Assembly (NCBI GenBank): GCA_033032175.1
Contig: CM065306.1
Span: 21,807,001-21,871,000 of the forward strand
Source: Saturnia japonica
Lineage: Eukaryota; Arthropoda; Insecta; Lepidoptera; Saturniidae
Direction of reading: 5' to 3'
DNA: 64,000 bases
Every line of letters starts with the position of its first letter. The first letter of the stretch is position 1. Made by a program: the position numbers and the translations under genes. Of the stretch, positions 54,501 to 64,000 are shown piece by piece. Below the pieces are notes generated by a model. The model had not been told where the DNA came from, searched no databases, and saw only the letters and a list, made by a program, of their open reading frames with translations.

Positions 54501-57500
54501 TTCGGCGGTTCACAGTCAAAGTTACCAAGTGTCGTTAGCTCTATAAAAAAATTGTGCGTGATGTAACTAACAATCATGGTAAATTTTTGATGTTTTCCAG
54601 TAAGTTTTAGTTCGTTTCTTTATTAAAAAAATATAACTCAAGATAAGCTATACTCAAGCATATTTATTCTCAATTTTAATATTATAAATGTGAAATAAAA
54701 TGACCCAGAACAGTATTGCCATTATTTCGCTAATTCTTGACCACGTGGTAGAAAATAGGCCTTTAACTAAAATTTGTTTTAGATTCGTAATATTATAAGA
54801 AAAGTAATAGATATAATTTCTGAGTGGATGTGCAAACATTTTAAGGGCCAGTTCTCGTCTATATTGTTATTACGACTGAGAAACATATAGACTCCGAAAA
54901 TCGAGGTTGAAAATTGGATATGCACTGAAAATAAAACCTATTTAGGACTTTCTATTTTTATGTTTTTTTTTAAATTATTTTTATATTTATATGATCAGAT
55001 AAACAAGACACCTTCCAAAGAAAAAAAAACAGGCTTCAGAAAAGACAATGAGCAGAATACGACAGCGTTCTTGTGTTATTCATTTATAAGAGTGACTAAC
55101 AGCTAAATTATCACTACAAAACATCTCATAGAAAAACCTGTAGAAGTTATAAAAAATGCGAACAACTAAACTATTAGCACAACTGACATTATATATGTAC
55201 TGCTGATAATAACAATAACTAAAATTTGCACACACACTTATTAAAAATATCAAGACTTAAGCACCTTCTAGCCTAAACCACACAAGGATCAAGATTATGC
55301 TGATTACTCAACTCCAATGCACAACTCACTCAACTCATTCAAACTCATTGAAACGTTTGCTTGCCTGCACTTTAGAAGAACTTTACCTGTAGTTAGATGA
55401 AGAAAAAGGAACATGTAGTAAAGAATAAAGACCAGTTATTTTGCCCGGGGTATTAAAATAGAGCTTTGTTAAAAGATCATGAATGTCAGTATCACTATTT
55501 AAAACTAGCTGAGCCCTGCTGTTTCAACCCGTGTTAATTTTATCCGACAAACACCGCACCGCGCCGCCAACACACCTGTGTGATCTGTCATAATTGTTCT
55601 TCCTGCAAGTACAAATTAATTTAATTTTTCATTACCTCCTAAACTAGGTTTCCAAATAACATACTATAAAGAGCAAAATTTTACTTCATAAAAATTTCTT
55701 TATGATAAAGTAGCTTTTGTTTGTTAGGATTATTATGATTCCATGTCTAAAAATAATGCTTATAAATCACATTTAAATTTCAACAAATCTTTGTCACAAA
55801 ATACCTTATTGTGGCTTATATATAAGAGATAGGCTTTATCTATAAGGAATAGGGGAGATTGACTTTTTTAGATATACTAAGGACCGATATTTTTGTATAA
55901 CATTGTATTTTTGTATCATTAACGTTAACGCCAGTGCACGTGGATAAAGCAGTTCGGGAGGGCCTCGACTTACAACTTACGTAACAAAAATCAATATTTA
56001 AGGCTAGCTGAGAGCTGTAACCTAATGTAACATGGCCTATACTATTCTTCGTGGGTCTGGCTATCACATTTTCGAATCCGACTGGTAGTTCCAGGGATTA
56101 GCGTATTTAAACAAACAAAAAACTTTTCCACTTTGTTATATTAGTATAGATGAAGTCATTTCACGCCTGTTTGTTATTGGTAATATATTATGGAATTCCT
56201 TACAAAGATTAAAATATTTCTTCGACTGATAGGGGGGATGCTTTTTAATGAATACATATATATTTCATAAATCTCCTTTTGTATACTCTCAATAAGGCTA
56301 ATATACTTATTATAGCATAGATTGCATATTTGAGACGCGCATATTTGATATGAGTAGATATGACACCAATAAAGAAATATAGGTTGCGATAAAAGTGTGT
56401 CCGATGATATCATTTGAAATGTACGCCATTTGTAGGACCGGACATATAACCACAGTATTCCTTGTTTTATTAAGTGGTCGAGAACTGGGTACAGGTGGCC
56501 GAAAACTAAATTTTTTGGTCGAAAACTGACGAAAATAGCATTTCGAGCTATTTAATGATGTTACTAATAAAAAAGAATCTAAATTAATTATAAATGTACA
56601 TTAAATTATAGTAGAGTTTATTAGGAACGCATTACAATTATTATCTTACTTCAAATTTGTAAGGAGTAATATATTTTCGAATTTTGAATACGACAACTTC
56701 TCTAAATGGTCGAAAACTGGTGCAATTACCCTATTATGCATGTAGTATAGTCAGTTTAAACTATGATTTCGATCTATCGATCTATCCATGACATTTAGAT
56801 TCAAACTCGCGGAATTGCATGCTTGACAATAGCTCAAACACGTGCGCGCTTGTTGCCACTTTTCTCGGCTTAGTTCCTTCCGAGCTCTCCTCCGAGCCTG
56901 GCGAAGTTGTCAAGGTCCTTTCGGGTAATAGCACAGAGGCAGAGGGCTGAGTAATACAACGTTGAAATAATGTGCACAGAGATTTCCGTCCGACGAGCCT
57001 GGAGCGTGGGCAAGAAGCTTGGCGGCTGCGCGTGTACGTGGTGTACGCGTGGGGCGGGCCGTTGCTGGTGGCAGGCGCGGCGGCGCTACTGGACTCGTTG
57101 CCCGAGACTGCAGGTCCGCTGCTGCGTCCACGCTTTGCTGTGCAGCGCTGCTGGTTCTACGGGGACATGGAGATCCTTGTTTACTTCTTCGGGCCTGTCG
57201 GTGTGTTGCTGCTCGTCAACTTGGCGTTGTTCGTGTCAACCACGCGCCAGTTAACCTGTGGCCTCTGGCGCCGTGACGAAGTCAAGTCGACATCCGAGAG
57301 GTGAGTCACTTGCCGTGACCGGCACGTGCGCCAGCGCGTCAACTTGGTTCTGTTCTTATTCTCATGTATTACAGGGCGGCGCTCGGGCGCGTGTGCGCCA
57401 AGCTGGTGGTGGTGATGGGAGTGACGTGGGGCGCGGATGTGGTCTCGTGGGCGGCCGGTGGGCCCGAGTACGTGTGGTACGCGACAGACCTGCTCAACGC

Positions 57501-57774
57501 GCTACAAGGAGTGTTCATATTTCTGGTAGTGGGATGCCAACCGCATGCGTGGGCCGCACTCAAGCGCTGCGCCGCCAGCTGCTGCAAGCGTGGTAACGCT
57601 GAGGAACGGGCCGGTGCGCGCGCGACTCACTCCTCCACGCACCTGCCTTCCTGCGGGGAGTCACTCACACACACGACAAACGCGCCCGCCCCGACACCTA
57701 CCCTCGCGCCTGTGACTACACCCGCCCAGGCCTCCGCGCCTGCACCCCGCTTGCCTATGGAGACGGTGTGCTGA
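51530..57774 (+). CDS. mthl1: Methuselah-type GPCR, Mth-like 1 (Mist) orthologue, gene-level entry
   Basis: A seven-transmembrane receptor of the insect Methuselah family. Mth-like 1 is known in fly as Mist, a receptor for the Fog signal in epithelial folding. Exons: candidate 51,530-51,558; 51,591-52,606; 52,731-52,809; 56,980-57,300; 57,375-57,774. Together they are 1,845 nt, 614 residues plus stop, all in phase. A signal segment ([19 protein letters not shown]) is followed by a Cys-rich ectodomain ([20 protein letters not shown]), then seven hydrophobic helices. SFxxLNTMCF-type TM3 ([18 protein letters not shown]), [18 protein letters not shown] and [18 protein letters not shown] are the recognisable family signatures. 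The start is unsettled: see the 32-nt gap. The coding DNA is extremely GC-rich. Confidence 0.85.
51591..52606 (+). CDS. mthl1: mthl1 exon: ectodomain, TM1 and TM2
   Basis: Signal segment, then an ectodomain of about 270 residues with a dozen or so cysteines (including [44 protein letters not shown]) and N-glycosylation sequons (NVS, NAS, NGS). TM1 is about [20 protein letters not shown] and TM2 about [20 protein letters not shown]. It ends VPPTLCRAL at donor CTAG|GTGAGC, phase 1. Confidence 0.88.
52731..52809 (+). CDS. mthl1: mthl1 exon: TM3
   Basis: A 79-nt exon, too short to stand out alone. Acceptor TGGTGCAG, donor CG|GTGAGT. It encodes [20 protein letters not shown] and IWWTFR, the most conserved helix of the family. 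Phases 1 and 2 fit both neighbours. Confidence 0.9.
52866..53200 (+). repeat. Second tRNA-derived SINE family
   Basis: The A box TGGCTCAGTTGG is at 52,875-52,886 and a B box TTCGAATCC at 52,921-52,929. The body carries 'gcgtggtaccatcttgggcc' and 'agatcagatgagattatggc', ending in 'aacaataaattaaat'. It is unrelated to the 45,627 SINE outside the boxes. It lies in the 4.2-kb mthl1 intron. Confidence 0.85.
53201..56979 (+). other. mthl1 intron remainder
   Basis: Mostly AT-rich with no recognisable gene. A fragment at about 55,505 ('actagctgagccctgctgtt') may be a diverged start of the repeat at 36,311. The frames of 60-90 codons here show no motif. Confidence 0.6.
56980..57300 (+). CDS. mthl1: mthl1 exon: TM4 and TM5
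   Basis: Acceptor TGTGCACAG, donor GAGAG|GTGAGT. It encodes [20 protein letters not shown] (intracellular loop 2), [19 protein letters not shown] (TM4), [20 protein letters not shown] and [10 protein letters not shown] (TM5), then [18 protein letters not shown]. Phase 2 at both ends fits. Confidence 0.92.
57375..57774 (+). CDS. mthl1: mthl1 last exon: TM6, TM7 and C-tail
   Basis: Acceptor TATTACAG. It continues [19 protein letters not shown] (TM6), [20 protein letters not shown] (TM7), [20 protein letters not shown] (possible palmitoylated Cys cluster), then a Thr/Pro/Ala-rich cytoplasmic tail ending PMETVC and TGA. The final residues ETVC are not a clear PDZ ligand. Confidence 0.92.
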
Positions 57775-58072
57775 GCGGTGGCGGCGGTGGAGGTGGAGGG
57801 GAAGGTGCGCGCCGGACCACCCGACTGAGCTTTAATGTATTCGCGTATTGAATATTTATTCTCCAGTATTATTTTACACTTATGTATATTATGATGTATG
57901 ACGAGCGCGGCGCGGCGAGCTCGACGCGACCACAGCGACGCCATGCGACCTGTACGACTCGTACGAGGCAGCCGCGGCCGTCGCCGCCGCCGCGCCGGTG
58001 CAGAATACGTTCCGTGCATGTTGAACGATGATTTTTGTGACCTCTTGCCCTGTTAGATTGGCTGTTGAAAAA

Positions 58073-58078
58073 AATAAA
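58073..58078 (+). terminator. Polyadenylation signal of mthl1
   Basis: AATAAA about 300 bp after the stop codon, followed by a T/GT-rich stretch ('tgtgttttatttgt') as expected for cleavage. Confidence 0.7.
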
Positions 58079-58079
58079 T

Positions 58080-61000
58080 TATGAAACATTACTTGTGTTT
58101 TATTTGTAAGTACATGTAGTATTAGCCCGCCTTTTTATTCGTCAGTTATCACTGAGATAATTTTGTTATACAACTTTAATATATATATGCTATTGTCGAG
58201 TTAGTAACAGTTTCATCATTAAATTCTTTGAAAAGGTTATAATTTTTAAAACGTCAGTATTTACAGCTTGGCGCGCGTTTATGTCTTTTATTCGCGCGTT
58301 TCGGCAACGCGATACAAGGCCTGCGTGAGAGGCACCGCGCGCCGCCACGCTGCATTGCTGCCGTTGCGTCGTATCCTGTATATCATCTTGTATATATTAA
58401 TTTATTCGTATAAAGTATTCACTTACTTTCACTAAGAAGTAAAGTTTTCGTTGTAAGAAATATAAGTATTTATAATAAGTATTGAAATTTCAGCCCGCTA
58501 CATGCCCTGCCCTGATTTTTTTACGGGTGGATTTTGTCTTTTGCACTATGTACACAATCTCTGTAGACTAACTTTAGTTTTAAATGTGACATGGTTATTT
58601 GAAATGTAAACTTCTTTGGTCTCGTTGTAATTTGAATCGCGAAGAAAAAAAAGCGACACTAAGAAGACAAAACACACATTCTATAGGATTTAACCTGCGA
58701 GAGAACGAAATAGAATTATACATTGTTAATGTGAGTCCTGATTTTCACAACTATGATTGTCATCAAATTGGCCTAGCGGTGTGACGATCAGACTTGTAAG
58801 CACTATGTATGTGAAGTAGGAGTTGGTCGATAGTTCGAGTACCACCGATTTAGAACTAAAAACAATTTAAAGAAGATATTTATGTTTTCTGAAACTTGCT
58901 CTAGTACCGCGCGTGTTATTAGCACTCGTGCCTTTTTCTTTTCTCAGCCTCATGGAAATGCTGTCATCAATTAATACGTAACATTACATATACTATAATT
59001 ATTCTTTTCGCTGGGTCCGGCCGAGTAGTGTATTAATTTTTGGGTAATTTATTTAGTAAATTATCATTAATTTCTGGTTTGATATTGTAAATTCCTATTT
59101 AAAAATGAATGATTTAGACTTATTAAAAAAAAAAAAAAAACTAATTGACTCAATTTCATGCCGAGATCATTTAATTTTATCAGAAGAAAATAAATTTCAG
59201 TCGTTGAGAACTGCCGGCATATAACTATGAAATAACAGTAGTGTTTTGAATATTCAAATTAATTGTAGTATTAACAATAATTAGTATTTCATAGTTTGTT
59301 ATTTAAAATCTTGAATATTAGTTTGGTTTCCTCATGTTTCAGCATTCTGAGCAACAATTACATAGTATTCAGTTGAGTAGTTTAAGTACTACACTCATAC
59401 GATGTGTTGTCACGATGTGGCGCTGTCACACTGTCACACTGTCAAACTGTCACGCTTTAATAAACTGTAATAATGGTTTTCAAACAAACTAACAATTTGT
59501 TACGATCGTCCAAAAACAATTTTGTGAGTCCTTTAATTCACATAGTACATTGCTCGTTTGCAAGAGAACTAACTTTGAATTTCCAAGTCAAATAATAATG
59601 TATACTTTAAGAATCAGTTGAACACATCATACTTATCTATCTACAGATATACAGTTAACATTACCAAAAATAAAGGGGTTTTTCGAGCTGTTTTTTTATT
59701 TTTCAGTTCTTTGACGTATGACTGTATTTATTTTTAGTTCCAGGTGGTAGTAATAATCTTATGATATCAATCAAATTATAGCCTTTATTAAGTTTGTATC
59801 CGGTCGTTGTTGAAGTCTGTCGAACGCTAAGTATTGAAATTAATATTCCAGTACCGCGAATATTTTGTACAATTCTTAACAGATAAAGGGCTGTAGCTGT
59901 TGGCGTAGATGCTCTCAGGGCTTCAGGGTCGCTCACGCACGCACCTACCTAACACATAGTGCATAGCCTCAGGCTCAGTGTCTCGAACAGAACGTGATCG
60001 TTGCGCTTTCACATATAGATAAAATGTAATTGACTAATTGATTATCTAATATACAGTTGTTGCTTGGGAATGAATGAGTTAAGAGGAAAAACGAGTGGCA
60101 GCTTTAAGAAATGGGCACAAGTGCGGATTCAGTTCGGGATTTCTTGTAAATCCAATATTTGCTTAGTAAATAGTGTTCGAGTGTAACCGAGCGATTCTAG
60201 TAACAGCCCGTCGACCAGCCACCAGCCACAGTAAGCACAGGTACGCCTCGACCCGCACCACACCGGGCCGCCCCACCGCTACACCGTTGACACTACTCTC
60301 CGGATTCGATAAATTCAAAATAACATTAATTTGATAAATAAATATTTGCTTCCTGTTAACATTGTAACAGGACGGAGGCTAGCTGAGTGCGGTACCGAGG
60401 GCGGCGGATGGCGGGGAGTGAGGTAACACTCGACACGTATCGTGTAGGGAGACGTTTGCAATCCCTGGATAAAGACTGGTTTGTAAGCTATGTGAAATAA
60501 GTCATCGTATGATATACTATCGGTTTGTTAGATTTGTAAGACGATTATGTGAGACTCCTAAACACTAACACCCCATGGCGCGATTTACTCTAATGTGCTG
60601 CAGAGGTGGAGCGGATACATGCCGCATTCCAGCCGTCTTCAACTTACAGCGAGACTGGATTAAACCTTTTCCCATAGTCTGTCGGTAGTACCATTTTGGT
60701 TGTACGTACGTTCCTTTCTCATGTTATATTAATTAAAACAATTGATAGTGACTTGTTACGTATCGTACCGCGTACGTAATGAATGAGACTCAGAGCGCTG
60801 CAACATGCCAGTGTGAGTGAAAGCGCAATAACGCCTCACCGTATCCGGTCGCTGGTATGCAGAGTATAGCGGCACCGCACCGCGCCGAACCGCACGCTGC
60901 TATAACACCAACAGAATAAAAAAACAATGTATGTGTATTTACACGCGCCACCGTTGCGCTGCACCGTATAGATCTACTACTCGTGTCCAGCGTCCATCTT

Positions 61001-63300
61001 ATGGCTTCTGTCCTCAGATGTCCGTTTTCACCAACGTCCCCTAATTTTCAGGAACACTTAAAGCGCATGTACCTAATTGAACACGGGAGATTTCGTTTTC
61101 ATCTACTTATAAGGGACACCTAAGACTTTAAGGGTAGACAGAAATACGATTCTTTAACGCTCATGTGACGTTTATTTTACTGTTCTTAATTCGTTTTCCG
61201 TTATGTAAGATGGACGATTTTATTATGAGGAACAAGATTTAAGTTATCAAAGGGAAGTATATATTATATATTATTGTTACAAAAAATATTTACCTTTTTA
61301 TAAATTAAAGTATCATTTAATGTTTTTTTTTTACTTTTAACAAAAATCCGTGTCACCTTATTTTTCGTTCTGAGTATACTGTTAGCCATAAGGGCCCTGA
61401 AGCCTTAGCAGTCAGAAGGCTTTCCCGGGCTTGGTTTGTCACGTATAAAACAGCTTCTTTATACACTGAGATATTTTACCACAGAGAACTATTTAGGCAC
61501 ATATGGTATCAGTGGGTATCAGTGTAGTACACGGTACTTGCAACAAGAATTACAGAAACTATTCTTAATCAACTGTTATTCAAATTTATTCTTCTGTTTG
61601 AACACAGCGCCACCTATCGCTTTACCGGAAAACTTTTTCCAGATCATAACGAATAAATAAAAAAAAAGAATTACGCATACACAGCAAGAGTTATGATCTT
61701 GGGTCATAAAAATCCAATAGAAAAAAAGCAATTTCTGTTTTTTCACAATTTTCCGAACTATTTCAAATAATTCTTTTCCTAACCTTATTCGAACTAAACA
61801 TAAAAAAAATTGTCAAGTCGGTTTAGACGTTGTCAAGTGATTCACTTACCAACGCACAGAATTTAATTAATATTTATATATTGATATAAATATGTACATG
61901 TATGATTAAAAATAACATAAAAAATTTTTTATCACATAAGAATTATAAACTTCATAAAAGATGTTGGAAATTTAATTATTAAATATTGGCTGGTGAAGTC
62001 ATGCGCTTTGCGTTTCTTAATAATCTTTCTCAAAAAATAAAAATTTGTACGGCCGGAGTTCGCTCGATAGTTTCGTTTAGTCTTGCAAATGTACCGCGAT
62101 GCGTGGGTTTTAATAAAACCCTTTTTTGTGATTTTGAGTGTTTTCTTGGAGATTCTTTTAGACAGTAATCCACGTAACGGTGATATTGATTGTACTGTAT
62201 AGTTGTAAGGAATATAGGTGTTATGTGTGTATGGCGTGATTTTGGATTCGCTATATCGTGATTGTTTGGTAAACTGTTGTTACCGTTGGAAGTGACGAGT
62301 AAGGTGCGCCAGCCCTCCTCGTTAGACCTAAATACCCACTTACACACAGATTCACTATACATACATCACTTTAGATGATCTACGTCTACGGGATTCGTGG
62401 CTAGGAAAGCGCCGCGCTGAGTCTTGTGGTAAGCTTGTGGCATTTTGAAAAGGCACAGTGTGCTGTGTATCACAGCTTAATAAAGGTTAACTACGAATCG
62501 CAAACAAGTTGTTTTATAAGGGCCCAGAACAAGGTTCGCGTTTTGCTGATCGAAGTTATCTCGAACAAAAGCGTTTACCGGTAAATTTCCAGTATATCAC
62601 AACATTGGATTGACTTTTAAAATAGCAGTTTTATTGGATAACTGATAGTAATCGATAGTTTTTTAAAATAATCGAACTTTATGGGCTAAAAAGGTAATTC
62701 CCTCAAATCTTCCTTTTAATTGCAAAAATACCCGGTATTATGTATTTGAAATTAACAATTAATTGTTTTATTTCAAAAATTAATTGCTCGATATTTATAA
62801 TGACTATCGATAACTAAGTTAATCGATAGTATTATAAATGGATGTTTTACCAGCATTAGGCTTGAGATAAAAATTGACACTTTAAGAGTTTCTTTATTAA
62901 GTAGCCATCAGCGTGGTGAAATAGAAATAAGTTAGGTATCCGAGAGAGAAAACATTTTAGCTTAGGGATTCATTAGATAGGGTTGGGGTATGGTAAGTGG
63001 TAAAGGAACCTTTGTGAAAACGGGCATCAGAGTTGTATCTCGTTGAGGTGAGGTGCGCCGTGCGAACTTTACATTTTGATATTTTATTTGAGTACAGTAC
63101 TTAAAGAAACTACATTGTCTTACTCATGTAAAACATGATGTTCCGGTGTCCATTTATGATGCATTCGCACAACGCTACATCCGTTACAGTTGAAACTTTG
63201 TACAGAACGATAATTATTAATGGAATGCAGTTCCTCGTTCATCTTGATTTCACAATAATTATCGAAAGGGAACGAGATATCTAACATCTGAAAAATTCAG
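58080..63300. other. Gene-free right part
   Basis: I see no coding region that can be assigned. GC-richer patches lie at 60,200-60,480 and 60,820-60,980. A 61-codon plus frame at 61,986-62,168 (SLANVPRCVGFNK..LFCDFE) looks somewhat protein-like but is unidentified. Four 8-bp 'ctgtcaca' units stand at about 59,425-59,457. Confidence 0.4.
61379..61440 (-). repeat. Short inverted copy of the 'ggctaac' retroelement 3' tip
   Basis: The reverse complement has 'gccttctgac', 'cagggcccttatggctaac', as in the 3' ends at 1,660 and 23,615. Diverged. Confidence 0.5.
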
Positions 63301-63560
63301 GCTTTTCATATAGTCACGAGAACTGGCAGAACGAAGGACGCGAGGGGCAAGGAGCAGGGGGCGGGGGCGGCTCACACGCGCTTGTGTTTATATAATCTTA
63401 TTTTATGTTCGTTCACAATTGAACGGAAACATTTAAAATTGTGTTTTTACTGCTTTGGATAACATATTATTATATGTTGAACCGCATGTGTGGGCGGCGC
63501 GGGGGCCGGGCGGAGCGGGGTATTAGAATATGGCTCGTGACGTCACGTTTCAGTTTTAAT
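63300..63560. promoter_or_regulatory. GC-rich, promoter-like block with a CRE
   Basis: GC-box-like runs 'gggggcgggggcggc' and 'gggcggcgcgggggccgggc' flank an AT stretch, and a perfect palindromic CRE TGACGTCA is at 63,538-63,545. No start codon or exon could be tied to it. It may belong to a gene beyond the window edge. Confidence 0.3.
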
Positions 63561-64000
63561 AATACATAAACAAAATGTCGTAATAAGTAACATTGGTACA
63601 ATAATATTGTTTATTTTTTATAACGCGAATAAAATGAAAATTAATTAAATAATTGTGTAATAGAAGAGCCTCGAAGTAGAGCAATGCATCAGGGGTTGAA
63701 TGGAGGGGTGTACAATGGGTTCAGCAGAGACCCCTGTTAACACCATAAGATACCTATACCACCAGCACTATAGCTTATCAAATAATGAACTTAGTGCTGA
63801 GGAAGTCGGTGATATGAATGAGTTTAAACAATACAACATTACCATGTAGGTATTGAAACCGAGTACCACTCTACAGACACGTTACGGTTGCTTACTACTT
63901 ACTTAACTAAATAATTATATTACATAACACATTTACTTTCATACGGCTTCGATCGCCATCTGATCGCCTGAGAGCGTTGCAAGGGAGCCGGAAGCCGGCA

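Overview
The window is a piece of a nuclear insect genome, most probably a moth or butterfly. AT-rich, repeat-filled DNA surrounds very GC- and CpG-rich coding exons with GT-AG introns. The repeats are of kinds common in Lepidoptera: tRNA-headed SINEs, Jockey-type LINE fragments, mariner/Tc1/pogo relics, and a repeat whose opening reads like 'actagctgtgcccg'. The species cannot be named from the sequence alone.

Three cellular genes are supported.
(1) Minus strand, about 56-14,525: the SWR1/INO80-class chromatin remodeller domino (SRCAP/p400 orthologue). Nine exons can be joined with matching splice phases, from an N-terminal exon through the HSA domain and the split Snf2 ATPase to a 33-nt exon at the left edge. 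The C-terminal part lies outside the window. A 20-codon candidate first exon sits at 20,698-20,757.
(2) Plus strand, 30,692-33,860 (reading to 33,972 if one base is discounted): tyrosylprotein sulfotransferase (TPST), three exons.
(3) Plus strand, about 51,530-57,774: a Methuselah-family GPCR of the Mth-like 1 (Mist) type. Four exons, seven membrane segments and a Cys-rich ectodomain are visible.

Most of the rest is transposon-derived. Domino introns hold a mariner relic, an IS630/Tc1-type DDE transposase relic and small elements bounded by GTGACAACG-type ends. The 15-30 kb stretch has a 5'-truncated LINE, a gypsy-type integrase scrap, a SINE, a hairpin-forming fold-back element and an internally deleted pogo/Tigger element with intact ends. 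The 34-45 kb stretch holds a complete-ended but dead Tc1 element, a 1.55-kb element with about 330-bp inverted repeats, and two LINEs on the minus strand. The right 6 kb shows no recognisable gene, but has GC-rich, promoter-like patches.

The three genes act in separate processes: chromatin remodelling, Golgi protein sulfation and cell-surface signalling. I see no sign of a shared pathway. The most useful results are gene-model ones: the distant 33-nt domino exon, single surplus bases in conserved coding sequence of both domino and TPST, and a 32-nt GT-AG gap at the GPCR start.
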